Origin: JABMOV01 sp964344305 | GTDB lineage: Bacteria > Fidelibacterota > Marinisomatia > Marinisomatales > JABMOV01 | Length of the DNA: 64,000 bases | Assembly: GCA_964344305.1 (NCBI GenBank) | Contig: CAYFMT010000011.1 | Location: 1 to 64,000, forward strand | Direction of reading: 5' to 3' | Part shown: piece by piece, positions 28,131 to 38,272 of the stretch | Layout of the letters: the number at the start of each line of letters is the position of its first letter | Numbering within the stretch: position 1 is the first letter of the stretch | Position numbers and translations under genes: made by a program | Notes under the pieces: generated by a model | Databases searched by the model: none | Told to the model about the DNA's origin: nothing | The model's input: the letters and a program-made list of their open reading frames with translations, nothing else

Positions 28131-30454
28131 GCAGATGCTCCATCTTTCTCTGATTTCTTTTCATCCGGATATTCGATGCGTATATGGTATATGCCTCTTA
28201 AAACAGGTAACATGCCAGTCTGCCCATCCACTTTTCCCTTAATTCTTTGTAATTCATCCAGGGTAAGCGGGCATTCATCCAACTGTGTATCTTTTATACG
28301 CTGTTGAATAATCTTATCGATCATTTCATTGATCTGAAGGATATCAGGCTCTTTGAGCGAACGAACAGCTGCCTCCACGGCCTCACAGATCATCAGAATT
28401 CCCGTTTCCTTTGTATTGGGTTTTGGTCCGGGATAACGGAATAACTGGTCATTGATTTTTTCGCCTTCTTCCAACTGGTTTACGGCCATGCGGTAAAAGT
28501 ATTCTGTGCGTGTCGTGCCATGGTGCATTGGGATAAAATCACTCACTTCCCTGGGGAGTCCATATTCGCTGGCCAATGCAAGACCTTCTTTCACGTGATT
28601 CGTGATAATTTTTGCACTCATGACCGGTGTAAGTGAGTCATGACGGTTTTTACCTGTAAACTGGTTTTCAATAAAATACTCTGGTCTCGCCATTTTACCA
28701 ATATCGTGGTAATAGGCTCCTACTCGACAGAGCAAAGACCTCGCTCCAATGGCATTGGCGCAGGCTTCCGCAAGGTTACCCACTACTATGCTATGGTTGA
28801 ATGTTCCATTGGCTTCCTGTTGCAATCGCTTCAGGAGAGGGTGGTTGAAATCCAGTAATTCCAGCAGAGTGAGATCTGTGGTGATGCCGAATGCGATTTC
28901 CAGCAGTCCAACCAGACCATAGGTAACAATGGGCGCCAGAACGCTCATGGCAATAAGATAAATCAGGTCATACTGCATGGATTCCCATGAGGAGACCTTA
29001 AATAATCCCATACCAAGCACAACAAAAATACTGGCCCCTATTAGGGAAAAGATGGTAATGAATAGCTGGCTTCGAGTCCTCAATTCACGCACATTGTACA
29101 TGGCAACGGATGAGGTAAAGAGAGCCACAACAGCAAAATCCATGTTATTCCCAATCATAATGGCCGTCAGGATGGTAATACTAACCGTGGCCATGAAACC
29201 AATACGGGCGTCAAACAAAATGGTTAAAACCATACCCCCCACAGTAATGGGAATGAGGTATTCAGGGAAATTAAATCGCAAAACTATCAAATAGGCGAAG
29301 ATGACCTCCATCAGCATGATGAGAGATATAAGCAGCACCAGTTTTGGATCATTGTAAATGTAGGTTCGATGTACTATGAGGAAGGTAAAAAAGAATGATA
29401 TGACAATGGCAATAATGATAATTCGCCCACCATATGCCATCACTTTTTCCCATCCTGATTCCATTCTCTGGCGGTCCCTCTCAGCCAGTGTCAGCGATTC
29501 CAGTTTCAGAAGAACATCTTCCGTCACTCGCATGTTCGCATCGATAATTCTTTCGTTTTTCAACACGGTTGCCTGGAAACGTGGCACCATATCCATTCGA
29601 TCCTTTTGACGTCGTTCTGTCGTCTCTGCATCATAGATGAGGTTGGGTGCCATAAGTCCAATGAAAAGTCCATCCCACATAATTCGTCGGATATCCATTT
29701 CATCATGGTACATACCTGCAATTTCCTCGGTGGCTTTTATCCGCGCGGCCTGAAGTCCCTGAAATTCCTCAGGATTTGTGGTGATGGGAATATCCCCCTG
29801 ATGGATGGCCACCTCATAACTGGTAATGCTTTCTTCCGGGATATTGTAAATTCCTTCTGCCCATCTGTTACGGGACACCTGGATAATTTCATTTTTGAAA
29901 TCTTCCAGGTCGATGTCTATTTGACCCCCTTCGGTAAGAAACAGGTCAAGCTGCTCACCATCACCTTCAAAAGTGAACGTCTCATTGAACTCAAACAGTA
30001 GATTTGCAAGGACCGTACTGTCTGCTGTGAAGTCAGCCTTTGCCACCGGGTATTCTGGCTCATACCTGTATCTGTACACCAGATCACGTGAGGACTCCAG
30101 TTGTTCTTTTGCTCGTCGGATATCTTTGGTGAGAGTAAAGAAGGATTCAATTTTGGATATTTGCTCATCTATGATGTGCTGGGCTCGAATGAATTCAAAT
30201 GGAACATTTCGTTTTGATTCTTCCACATCGGCATCGTATTTCTCATCTGTTTTCAAGATGGGGAATGTATAAGGTGCAATGATGGGATCACGCACAATAT
30301 CATCAAGCTTATAGGTATATTGCAGTGAAGATCCCCAGGGAAAGAACAGGGAAATAATGATGGTAAGAAGGCCAAGGATTGCAGTCTGTTTTCCAAAGGT
30401 TATAAACAGGGTAGACAACAGGTTCTTAAACGTTTTAATGGGATATCGCTTCAT
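28127..30454 (-). CDS. pgpH: 7TM-HD family phosphodiesterase PgpH (cyclic di-AMP)
   Basis: A 775-residue membrane protein: N-terminal membrane segment (about 20-40), extracytoplasmic 7TMR-HDED domain (about 60-320), seven helices (about 345-530) and a cytoplasmic HD domain. The last contains YYHDIGKMARPEYF and later HHGTTRTEYF, the metal-binding His/Asp set. Listeria PgpH degrades cyclic di-AMP to pApA, so it is expected to lower this signal. Overlaps by ATGA join it to the acyl-CoA dehydrogenase gene upstream and ybeY downstream. Confidence 0.95.
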   Translation of the reverse strand: MKRYPIKTFKNLLSTLFITFGKQTAILGLLTIIISLFFPWGSSLQYTYKLDDIVRDPIIAPYTFPILKTDEKYDADVEESKRNVPFEFIRAQHIIDEQISKIESFFTLTKDIRRAKEQLESSRDLVYRYRYEPEYPVAKADFTADSTVLANLLFEFNETFTFEGDGEQLDLFLTEGGQIDIDLEDFKNEIIQVSRNRWAEGIYNIPEESITSYEVAIHQGDIPITTNPEEFQGLQAARIKATEEIAGMYHDEMDIRRIMWDGLFIGLMAPNLIYDAETTERRQKDRMDMVPRFQATVLKNERIIDANMRVTEDVLLKLESLTLAERDRQRMESGWEKVMAYGGRIIIIAIVISFFFTFLIVHRTYIYNDPKLVLLISLIMLMEVIFAYLIVLRFNFPEYLIPITVGGMVLTILFDARIGFMATVSITILTAIMIGNNMDFAVVALFTSSVAMYNVRELRTRSQLFITIFSLIGASIFVVLGMGLFKVSSWESMQYDLIYLIAMSVLAPIVTYGLVGLLEIAFGITTDLTLLELLDFNHPLLKRLQQEANGTFNHSIVVGNLAEACANAIGARSLLCRVGAYYHDIGKMARPEYFIENQFTGKNRHDSLTPVMSAKIITNHVKEGLALASEYGLPREVSDFIPMHHGTTRTEYFYRMAVNQLEEGEKINDQLFRYPGPKPNTKETGILMICEAVEAAVRSLKEPDILQINEMIDKIIQQRIKDTQLDECPLTLDELQRIKGKVDGQTGMLPVLRGIYHIRIEYPDEKKSEKDGASA

Positions 30455-31611
30455 GCTGTTGTTGAGATGCCTTTCAGTAATTCCCTTTTTATAACCAATC
30501 GCTGGATTTCACTGGTTCCCTCACCAATTTCGAGAACTTTTGCATCACGGAAGTATCGTTCCACATCATATTCCTTAACATAACCATATCCGCCGTGAAC
30601 CTGAATAGCATCCGTAGTGACATCCATAGCCACTTCGCTGGCATAGAGTTTTGCCATGGCTGCTTCCTTGATCACGGATTTACCCTGATCCTTTAACCAG
30701 GCCGCACGGTAGGTTAATAGTTTGGCCGCTTCAATCCTTGTTGCCATATCCGATAATTTAAACCCTACGGATTGTATGCGATGAATTTTCTTTCCAAATG
30801 CTTCACGTTCATCGGCATACTGCAGGGCTTTTTCAAATGCGCCCATGGCAGTCCCTACACCAATGGCTGCAACAGAAATGCGGCCACCTGTAAGCGTTTT
30901 TAGAAATGTTTTAAATCCACCGGATGTGGTGCCTAACTGGCAAGATGCTGGAACGATCATATCTTCAAAAAACAGTTCTCTCGTATCACTGGCCCGCCAT
31001 CCCATTTTCTTCTCTTTAGGCATGATACGCAGGCCATCTGTGTCCGTTGGGATAACAAATGCACCAATCCCCTTTTCCTCGCCATCTTCCATTATCTTCG
31101 CTGTGAGACTAAGGATGCTGGCCACACCTGCATTGGTAATAAAGATCTTTGAACCATTTATCCGGTAATGGTCTCCTTCTTTTACAGCCGTTGTCTGTGT
31201 GTTTCCTGCATCGCTGCCGGCTCCCGGTTCAGTGAGGCCAAACGCTCCGATTTTTTCACCGGATGCCAGGGACGGGACAAGTGTTTGTTTTTGTTCTTCA
31301 TTTCCAGCCAGGACGATGGGCATGGTTCCCAGGGATGTATGTGCTGCCATGGTGATGGCGATGGATGCATCCGCTTTGGCCAGTTCCATAACTGCTGCAA
31401 CGTATGCAACGGTATCCATTCCCACCCCGCCATATTCTTCGGGTACGGGAATACCCATAAGTCCCAATTCCCCCATTTGCTGGACCAGGTCAAGAGGAAA
31501 TTCGCCAGTTTCATCCAATTCTTGAGCTCTGGGTTGAACTTCATTTTTGGCGAAATCTTTCACCATATCCACCAGCATGTCATGCTCTTCGGTGAAAAAC
31601 AGTTTGTCCAT
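30451..31611 (-). CDS. acyl-CoA dehydrogenase
   Basis: A 386-residue FAD enzyme that oxidises an acyl-CoA to the trans-2-enoyl-CoA. It shows FGLTEPGAGSDAG and WRASDTRELFFEDM for flavin and substrate binding, QVHGGYGYVKEY near residue 338, and GEGTSEIQ holding the base Glu of the short-chain/butyryl type. Substrate length cannot be fixed from sequence. It is the first gene of the unit with pgpH, ybeY and mazG, an odd mix functionally. A short inverted repeat lies 15 bp before its start. Confidence 0.95.
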   Translation of the reverse strand: MDKLFFTEEHDMLVDMVKDFAKNEVQPRAQELDETGEFPLDLVQQMGELGLMGIPVPEEYGGVGMDTVAYVAAVMELAKADASIAITMAAHTSLGTMPIVLAGNEEQKQTLVPSLASGEKIGAFGLTEPGAGSDAGNTQTTAVKEGDHYRINGSKIFITNAGVASILSLTAKIMEDGEEKGIGAFVIPTDTDGLRIMPKEKKMGWRASDTRELFFEDMIVPASCQLGTTSGGFKTFLKTLTGGRISVAAIGVGTAMGAFEKALQYADEREAFGKKIHRIQSVGFKLSDMATRIEAAKLLTYRAAWLKDQGKSVIKEAAMAKLYASEVAMDVTTDAIQVHGGYGYVKEYDVERYFRDAKVLEIGEGTSEIQRLVIKRELLKGISTTA

Positions 31612-31625
31612 AATAATTCTCGAAT

Positions 31626-31645
31626 CTTTCGGTGATAATCGAAAG
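31626..31645. promoter_or_regulatory. inverted repeat upstream of the acyl-CoA dehydrogenase operon
   Basis: CTTTCG and CGAAAG are separated by eight bases, 15 bp before the ATG at 31611. It might be an operator or part of the leader. No regulator gene is adjacent. Confidence 0.35.
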
Positions 31646-31717
31646 TTTACACATAAGTGGGATGAGTTAGAAGTCGAGTTTATGGAATCGCGTCTATAAG
31701 AACCCGTGTGGATTACT

Positions 31718-32008
31718 TTATCTCATCAGTTTATACGACAGATCTTTCCATTTAGGATTGACTTTGTTTACAATGGCTTTTTTCTTGTTCGGTGACCACT
31801 GCTTAATGATCCGTTCTTCCTCAGTTAAACGAGAAAACAGATTGGCTTTCTTGAAGTAAACAAGTTTCCGACATTGATGACGACTCGTAAAATCACAGCC
31901 TACACCATTCTGATGCTCCACAACCGTTCGATACAGGTTACTGGTAATATTTGCATACAAAACCGAGTGGGTCTGGTTGGTCATAATATAGATATACATT
32001 GTGTTCAT
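31718..32008 (-). CDS. GIY-YIG domain protein, degenerate
   Basis: A 96-residue GIY-YIG (UPF0213/URI type) protein. The layout is clear (YIYIMTN, VLYANITSNLYRTVVEH, FTSRHQCRKLVYF, NPKWKDLS), but the YIG half reads YAN, and the usual Arg after TSNL is shifted to TSNLYRT. Catalysis may be weakened or lost. Such small genes are common, dispersed and of unclear function. It stands alone between fabH and the acyl-CoA dehydrogenase unit, on the same strand, with no clear ribosome binding site. Confidence 0.75.
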   Translation of the reverse strand: MNTMYIYIMTNQTHSVLYANITSNLYRTVVEHQNGVGCDFTSRHQCRKLVYFKKANLFSRLTEEERIIKQWSPNKKKAIVNKVNPKWKDLSYKLMR

Positions 32009-32101
32009 ATTTCATTATCCATTTTTAAAGATTACAGTATTGTTCTATTTAGAAAATAAGGAAAAAGATGAGCGATTTATATCAGAAATCTATTAAACCT
32101 T

Positions 32102-33094
32102 TTACCACTGGATGGCTGCTGAAGCCCATGTAAATCCTGCACCAAATGCAGCAAGTATTATCACATCTCCTTTTTCAATGCGTCCTTCTCTATATGCTTC
32201 TGTGAGTGCAATTGGGATAGAGGCACCGGTTGTGTTACCATACTTGTGAATATTGCTGTATACTCTGTCCATAGTTATCCTCAGGCGTTTAGCAACTGCC
32301 TGACTAATGCGAAGGTTCGCCTGATGAGGTATGATGAGTTTTACATCCTCAAGTGAAAGATTATTGAATTCCAAAGCCTCCATTATTACTTCAGGAAACC
32401 GTGTGGTTGCATGGCGAAATACTTCCCGTCCATTCATGCTTGGAAGGTGCAGGCCTTCATCCAGCATTTCATGCGATACCCTTGGATGGTAAAGTGATGC
32501 AGGTCCTTCAACCCATAATTCTTTGAGGTATTTCCCTTCTGAATGAAGGTGAGTTGATAATATCCTGCTGTCATCCTGCGCCACAGTCAATATTGCCGCC
32601 CCGGCACCATCGCCAAACAGGACTGCCGTATCCCTGCCAGAATCTGAAATATCCAGAGCTGTTGACTGAACTTCTGCACCTACCACCAGTACGGTGTCAT
32701 GCTGACCGGATTTAATGTATTGATCGGCAATGCTCATAGCATACACAAATGCAGAACAAGCGGCTTTAATATCGAACGAACCGATGGTCCTTAAGCCAAG
32801 TTTATCCTGTAATTGTGGTCCGATTCCGGGAAAAAAATAGTCAGATGTTATGGAACCTGCTACCACGAGATCAATATCCTCCGGTTCCACTCCAGCCATT
32901 TCCATGGCCTGTCGGCTGGCTGTTTCGGCGAGATCAGATGCCCCGATACCCTCATCCACCCAGTGTCGCTCCTTTATGCCACTTCGGGTCGTGATCCATT
33001 CATCACTGGTATTCATCCAACCTGCCAGATCTTCGTTTGTAATTGTTTTAGGTGGCACATGAAACCCAAGTCCTGTGATTGTCGAATTCCTCAT
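32102..33094 (-). CDS. fabH: beta-ketoacyl-ACP synthase III
   Basis: Starts fatty-acid synthesis by condensing an acyl-CoA with malonyl-ACP. The catalytic triad is visible: Cys113 in KAACSAF, His in IIPHQANLRI and Asn in YGNTTGAS. Length of 330 residues is normal. It overlaps recJ by ATGA. It is not with other fab genes or plsX here. Confidence 0.96.
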   Translation of the reverse strand: MRNSTITGLGFHVPPKTITNEDLAGWMNTSDEWITTRSGIKERHWVDEGIGASDLAETASRQAMEMAGVEPEDIDLVVAGSITSDYFFPGIGPQLQDKLGLRTIGSFDIKAACSAFVYAMSIADQYIKSGQHDTVLVVGAEVQSTALDISDSGRDTAVLFGDGAGAAILTVAQDDSRILSTHLHSEGKYLKELWVEGPASLYHPRVSHEMLDEGLHLPSMNGREVFRHATTRFPEVIMEALEFNNLSLEDVKLIIPHQANLRISQAVAKRLRITMDRVYSNIHKYGNTTGASIPIALTEAYREGRIEKGDVIILAAFGAGFTWASAAIQW

Positions 33095-34815
33095 GATTTT
33101 CTCCTGATATCGCGATCACTACTGGGAACAATATCGCGAATGTTGAGCTGCACACGGCTGTATCCCTGCCATTCATTGATTTCTACGACATACGCAATAT
33201 CCACCGGTTCACCGCTTATGAGCGTCTCATAGTGATGGGATTGATTGAACCCTATAGCCGTAAATGATGTTCTGTCCTGTTTTACCTTGAACCTTATATG
33301 ATCTCCATTACCAATAATACGCGGGTTTCCAACAATATTGACATTTGTTGAAGCGAATTTTGGGCGCATATTCCCCGGACCATACGGTCCCAGCTTATCC
33401 ATAAATGTCAGAAACCTTGTATCAATATCCTTTAATTTGAGTTCGGTGTCAAGGTAGAGGGTTGGAAGAATATCCTCATCTGATAATGTTGTATTTGCCA
33501 CATCCAGGAACGCCTGTCGGAATGATCCATAGTTTTTTCTCGTCACCGTTAATCCTGCAGCCATAGGATGGCCACCATAACCGTCAAGCCACTGTTTCAC
33601 ACTGGTCAACGCTTCATACAGATCCAGACCACGTACACTCCGGGCACTACCTTTTCCAACGCCATCCTCATCCATGGATATCACAATGGCCGGCCGATTG
33701 TATTCTTCCTTAATTCTCGATGCCACAATTCCCACAACACCGGCATGCCAGCCTTCACCAGCCAACACAATGGCCTTGTCATTAACAAGGTCTACCTGGG
33801 CATTCACCATGCGCATTGCCTGGTCAACTACCGTGTGCTGAATATCCTGTCTTTTCTTGTTTTCCACATCCAGCTCATTGGCCAGTTCACGACCACGTCT
33901 GGCATCCATGGTGGTGAGCAATTCCACACTTCTATTCGCATCCCCCAGGCGACCTGCCGCATTGATCCTTGGAGCAATACTGAATACAAGTTGACCAACG
34001 GATGGCTGCTTGTTCTCAAGACCTGCAATTCGAATAAGAGATTGGAGCCCATATTTATCTGTAGAAGGTATCAGGCTTAACCCATGGTGAACCATCACAC
34101 GATTTTCATCCGTAATTGGCACCATATCCGCCGCTGTACCCAGTGTTACAAGATCAAGCAAATCCCACACAAGATTCATATCCTGACCTGTCTTCATTGC
34201 CAGAGCTTGAATGAGTTTATAAGCCACACCTCCTCCACAAAGGCCTTTAAAGGGATAGTCACATCCCTCTCGCTTTGGATTGAGAATGGCAAATGCCTCG
34301 GGCAATCTCTCATCCGGTGTGTGATGGTCGGTTATGATAATATCTATCCCCTGGGAGTTGGCATAAAAAACCACATCAAAAGCATTGATGCCGCAATCGC
34401 AGGTGATAATTAGATCCATCCCACGACTCTTCGCATAATCAACACCCTGGGTTGAGAGTCCGTACCCTTCCAGTTCTCTATCCGGGATATACGTTTCAGC
34501 CTCTGCACCAAAGCTCGTTAAACCAAGGTAGAGCAGGGAGGCACCGGTGGTACCATCCACATCATAGTCGCCAAAAACGAGGACAGGTTTTTGATCCATG
34601 AAACTGTTGATAACCCTTTCCACAGCCCTGTCCATATCTTTCATTAGAAAGGGATCATGCAGTTGCTCAATATCAGGATTAAAAAAGGGTTTTGATTCCT
34701 CCAGGGAGCGAATACCCCTCGATGCCAGGACACTGGCAATTGGCTCCGCGCAACGAAATTCATCCTGAAGGCGTTTTACGTCGGAAGGTTCAGGGGTGTG
34801 TATATACCAGATCAT
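33091..34815 (-). CDS. recJ: single-stranded-DNA-specific exonuclease RecJ
   Basis: A 5'-3' single-strand exonuclease in recombination and repair. DHH phosphoesterase motifs: VFGDYDVDGTTG (Asp83, 85, 87), CDCGIN, ITDHHTPDE. The DHHA1 region has GEGWHAGVVGIVASRI and GYGGHPMAAG, followed by the OB-type C-terminal domain. Its 574 residues are normal. It leads a two-gene coupled unit with fabH. Confidence 0.96.
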   Translation of the reverse strand: MIWYIHTPEPSDVKRLQDEFRCAEPIASVLASRGIRSLEESKPFFNPDIEQLHDPFLMKDMDRAVERVINSFMDQKPVLVFGDYDVDGTTGASLLYLGLTSFGAEAETYIPDRELEGYGLSTQGVDYAKSRGMDLIITCDCGINAFDVVFYANSQGIDIIITDHHTPDERLPEAFAILNPKREGCDYPFKGLCGGGVAYKLIQALAMKTGQDMNLVWDLLDLVTLGTAADMVPITDENRVMVHHGLSLIPSTDKYGLQSLIRIAGLENKQPSVGQLVFSIAPRINAAGRLGDANRSVELLTTMDARRGRELANELDVENKKRQDIQHTVVDQAMRMVNAQVDLVNDKAIVLAGEGWHAGVVGIVASRIKEEYNRPAIVISMDEDGVGKGSARSVRGLDLYEALTSVKQWLDGYGGHPMAAGLTVTRKNYGSFRQAFLDVANTTLSDEDILPTLYLDTELKLKDIDTRFLTFMDKLGPYGPGNMRPKFASTNVNIVGNPRIIGNGDHIRFKVKQDRTSFTAIGFNQSHHYETLISGEPVDIAYVVEINEWQGYSRVQLNIRDIVPSSDRDIRRKS

Positions 34816-34895
34816 AGTGTGAGACTAAAATAGTGAAAAAAATCATGGGTTAAATTACAAAGATGATTGATCAATTCGGGACTGGAATCACCAAT

Positions 34896-36860
34896 TTATT
34901 CTTCCAGTTTCCCCGGAAGAGAAATGGTTACAGTGGTCCCGACATTTTTCGCGCTTTTAATGTCCAGTATGCCCCCATTCAATTCAATATATTTTTTCGA
35001 AAGGGCCAGTCCAAGCCCCAGACCTTCAAAACTTCTGGATAACCCTTCACTTTCCTGCGAAAATGTGTCGTAGATATTTTTCATATAATCATCCAGAATT
35101 CCAATACCATTATCTATTATTCGCACCCAAACTCCTTCACTATTGCAGTCCACAGCAATGGTAATATCATTTCCTTTTGAGTATTGAATGGCATTGTGAA
35201 TGATGTTGTTGACGGCCTGTTTTATACTGTGCATATCCGCTGTTATCCAGCAGGGGTTTTGAACATTTTCCAGGGATACTTTTGGATAATTGTCCACAGG
35301 AATATCCCTTAATTCATGAAGCACATCATGAATGATCTGTACCAGGTCCATCTTTTCTTTTTCAAGGATGTAGTTGCCAGACTCCAATACGGAATAGTCC
35401 AGAATACCGCTTATGGATCGAGTAAGACGTTTCCCACTTTGACTGATATTTTTAAAAAACTCAATTTGATCTTCTGTAAGTGTGGTTTTGTATTCATCAT
35501 ACAACAGCATTGAAAATCCCAGAATGGAATTTAACGGGGTTCGAATTTCATGGGAGATATTGGTAATAATATTGTTTTTAAGTCGCGCCGATTTCTGTGC
35601 TTCCTCCAGGGCTTTCTTCAGGGCCTTTTCCTGTTCAATCACCTGGGTCATGTCATGGATTAATCCCTGGAAACCCCCTGGATTGCCCTGGTCATCATAC
35701 AAAATATTGGCTGACAAAATACAGTCCATGATCTCCCCGGTCTTCTTTTTCAACCGTACATTAAATGCATTAACAAAACCTTCGCGTGTTATCGTATCCA
35801 TAAATGTTTTTCGATCCATAGGATTTTCATAGAGCTCTTCTACCTGAAACTGCCGTGTTTCAGATTCAGTATATCCAAAAAGATCATACCAGGCATTGTT
35901 TGCTATGACAAGTTTTCCATCCAGTGATGTCTGGTATATGGCATCATTGGAATTTTCGAAAATTCCGCGATAATTCTCTTCAGACTTTTGAATTTTCTGA
36001 CTTGAAATGGTTAACAGGTCATGCCGTCTTGCGTTAAAATATGTCAGGATTGAAAAGGCAAGTGAAAATAGAATGCCGGTAATGTAGAACAGTAATTGGA
36101 GCTGTTTTGTGTCTTCACTATATCCTTTCCGCCCCGCCACCAGCATCAGGTTCAGGAAATTATCGCCAACCCTCAGGTCGTGCTCTGACGATATGTTGCT
36201 TTCATATACACCTTCCTGATAATTAGCCTCATAAATAACCGTTGGCCCTGATCGTACTTGAAAGAAATAATCCATGAATGTGGACTCATGGAGGTAGTTA
36301 TCCAGGAAATTTGAAATGCGAATGACGCCATTCACATATCCCTGAAGTTCATCATCAATCCTTATTGGGAAATATGTGGCAATCCCAAATCCGCCCTGCC
36401 ACAGTCTCAGTGGAGGGGTGATTTGATCCGTTCCGGTTTCTTCAGATTTAATAAATGTGGTGTTTGCATAGGTATGGCTGTGTAAATCCCTGCCCAATAC
36501 AATTTCATTCCCTTCAGAAGGATTAATCCAAATAATATGACCATCGGGTGAAATAAAATTGATAGCCTGAAACCCTTTATATTCTTGAAGAATTCCAGAG
36601 ACGAGGTCCTGATAAACTTTCTCAGAAATAGTATCGAGGTTTTCCACATAATCTCGTACATGGTTCACCGCCAGCAGATGGTTGGAAATCTGTTCCTGAA
36701 TGCGTAATGAAATCTGACTGCCTGCCAGGGAGGTAACCGTATTCAGTGTGGTCAGTCCAGACAGTCGAAAACCGTAACCCATTATCATCAAGCCTGATAA
36801 CAGGATGAGTAACACCAGGATAGGTGTTTTAAAGTATTTACTCTGTATTAAATCTGACAT
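34896..36860 (-). CDS. membrane PAS-domain sensor histidine kinase
   Basis: A 654-residue kinase. Two membrane segments (about 12-35 and 255-277) enclose an extracytoplasmic Cache/CHASE-like sensor. A PAS domain follows (about 300-410), then HisKA with NISHEIRTPLNSILGF and HATPase_c with DNGIGILDDY and GLGLGLALSKKYIEL. No response regulator is next to it, so it is an orphan kinase. The signal is unknown. It is transcribed away from rnpB, on the same strand. Confidence 0.93.
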   Translation of the reverse strand: MSDLIQSKYFKTPILVLLILLSGLMIMGYGFRLSGLTTLNTVTSLAGSQISLRIQEQISNHLLAVNHVRDYVENLDTISEKVYQDLVSGILQEYKGFQAINFISPDGHIIWINPSEGNEIVLGRDLHSHTYANTTFIKSEETGTDQITPPLRLWQGGFGIATYFPIRIDDELQGYVNGVIRISNFLDNYLHESTFMDYFFQVRSGPTVIYEANYQEGVYESNISSEHDLRVGDNFLNLMLVAGRKGYSEDTKQLQLLFYITGILFSLAFSILTYFNARRHDLLTISSQKIQKSEENYRGIFENSNDAIYQTSLDGKLVIANNAWYDLFGYTESETRQFQVEELYENPMDRKTFMDTITREGFVNAFNVRLKKKTGEIMDCILSANILYDDQGNPGGFQGLIHDMTQVIEQEKALKKALEEAQKSARLKNNIITNISHEIRTPLNSILGFSMLLYDEYKTTLTEDQIEFFKNISQSGKRLTRSISGILDYSVLESGNYILEKEKMDLVQIIHDVLHELRDIPVDNYPKVSLENVQNPCWITADMHSIKQAVNNIIHNAIQYSKGNDITIAVDCNSEGVWVRIIDNGIGILDDYMKNIYDTFSQESEGLSRSFEGLGLGLALSKKYIELNGGILDIKSAKNVGTTVTISLPGKLEE

Positions 36861-36936
36861 TTGGGGGAAAAGTATAAAAGATTACAGGAATCATATGAGT
36901 GAAGATGTGATATAGCTAACACGAATGGGAGTTAAT

Positions 36937-37382
36937 TAGATGAGTCCATCTATAAGCCGTGTTCTGTTCCTCCCACACCGAGTGTGGGGATCGATGGTCA
37001 TTCACCTGGTTTCCGCTTTCCAGCGAAATTCACGCAACCTACCCGTCCCTTCCACATTTCTGCTATGATACGGACCATATCTTGGGACCTATTCGGTCTT
37101 GCACCGGGCGGGGTTTACCAGCTCATTCTGTTTCCAGCATGACTGGTGGTCTCTTACACCACCGTTTCACCCTTATCCATCTACGCTTCGCTACGATGGA
37201 CAAGTATTTGCTTAATATCATCAACTTGTCTGTCGTAGTGAAGCGCAGACAGACGGTTTATTTTCTGCTGCACTTTCCATACCCTCACGGATCCCACGCG
37301 TTACGTGGCGCCCTGTCCTGCGGTGCTCGGACTTTCCTCCCCGACACGTTGTGTCGGGGCAACCATCCGACGGACTCATCTA
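36937..37382 (-). ncRNA. rnpB: RNase P RNA, bacterial type A
   Basis: Catalytic RNA that removes tRNA 5' leaders. Read on the minus strand it begins with a P1 arm (37372-37382 pairs 36937-36947). The 5' P4 block GAGGAAAGUCC lies near 37350, GGGUGAAA with its CR-II/III region near 37165, and ACAGAACACGGCUUAU near 36955-36970. It is about 446 nt, on the long side, mainly because the P12 arm is extended by an imperfect hairpin of about 30 bp. It precedes a sensor kinase gene by 76 bp. Confidence 0.95.
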
Positions 37383-37482
37383 ATTATCAATAATGCTAAT
37401 ATAGAAGTTATGAATTATGAGAGACCCATTGCCAATGCACAATTCCTCTATTATACTGAACGTAAATATTTTGGCGTATAGT

Positions 37483-38184
37483 TTAGTCTTTCCAGAAAAG
37501 GAATCTACTGCATTGGTCACATGACCGAAGCTGGTTTCCCTCCTTCACTTCTGCCAGTGTTTGGGGGGGGATAAATGCGCCACAACCACCACAGGCATTG
37601 GCATGGATATGAATGACTGCTACACCATCCCGTGCCTCCCGGATTCGATCATATTGAGCCAGGTAGTGATCCTGAATCTCCCTGGCACTCCCTTCCCTTG
37701 TTTTTTCAAGTTCTGTTTTTTCTTCTGACGTTTCAGCCATGAGCTTTTCAAGTTTATCTTTTCTCTCATGCAAATCCACTGTCACTGTTTCCAATGATTT
37801 TTCCTGTGTTTCTACCTGCTCTTCAAGAGTGGATTTTTCTTCCATTAATTCTAAATCCCGGGTTTCCAGTTCATCAAGCTCTTCTTTAAGGAAATCAATC
37901 TCGTGCATGAGAGCATCATATTGCTTATTATTATTAACAAGGAACAGCTGGTCCTTGTGTTTGTCAATCTGCTCACGATGGGATTGCACTTTAGTTTCAG
38001 CCTTATGCAATTCAACTTCGATCTCTTTCAATCGAACTTTCCCAGTCTCCAGATCGGTTTTTAACTGCTCCTCTTCAGTGACGAGTTTTCCTACTTTTCC
38101 GGGCAAATCACCCAGCAACTCTTCAATATCCATGAGTTTTGTATCAATTTCCTGGATGGCGATAAGTGCCTTAATCTGGCTCAT
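37483..38184 (-). CDS. C4-type zinc-ribbon coiled-coil protein
   Basis: A 233-residue protein: long antiparallel coiled coil (about 10-170), then a zinc ribbon with CGGCGAF and CDQCSRFLFW, the zf-RING_7/CT398-like family. Family members are thought to act in RNA, secretion or nucleotide-linked processes; none is certain. A strong ribosome binding site (GGGAGGAAAC) precedes the ATG. An intrinsic-terminator-like hairpin sits immediately upstream of it, so expression may be controlled in the leader. Confidence 0.88.
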   Translation of the reverse strand: MSQIKALIAIQEIDTKLMDIEELLGDLPGKVGKLVTEEEQLKTDLETGKVRLKEIEVELHKAETKVQSHREQIDKHKDQLFLVNNNKQYDALMHEIDFLKEELDELETRDLELMEEKSTLEEQVETQEKSLETVTVDLHERKDKLEKLMAETSEEKTELEKTREGSAREIQDHYLAQYDRIREARDGVAVIHIHANACGGCGAFIPPQTLAEVKEGNQLRSCDQCSRFLFWKD

Positions 38185-38199
38185 GTTTCCTCCCTAAAA

Positions 38200-38272
38200 T
38201 AAAAATGCACCGGAATTCATCGGTGCATATGTGGGTTAATATTGTTCTGATCGGCGGTTGATCGCTGATCAG
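38200..38272 (-). promoter_or_regulatory. structured leader with terminator abutting a ribosome binding site
   Basis: Read on the minus strand, a hairpin (38247-38272, CTGATC pairing GATCAG plus an inner GCG/CGC) is followed by an 8-bp stem (38205-38212 with 38221-38228) and a T-rich tract. The ribosome binding site of the zinc-ribbon gene begins within about 10 bases. It either ends the AMP nucleosidase transcript or attenuates the zinc-ribbon gene. Confidence 0.6.

Noticed and set aside
36959..37393. Open frame of 144 codons
   Set aside because: It is antisense to the RNase P RNA, whose conserved blocks are clear.
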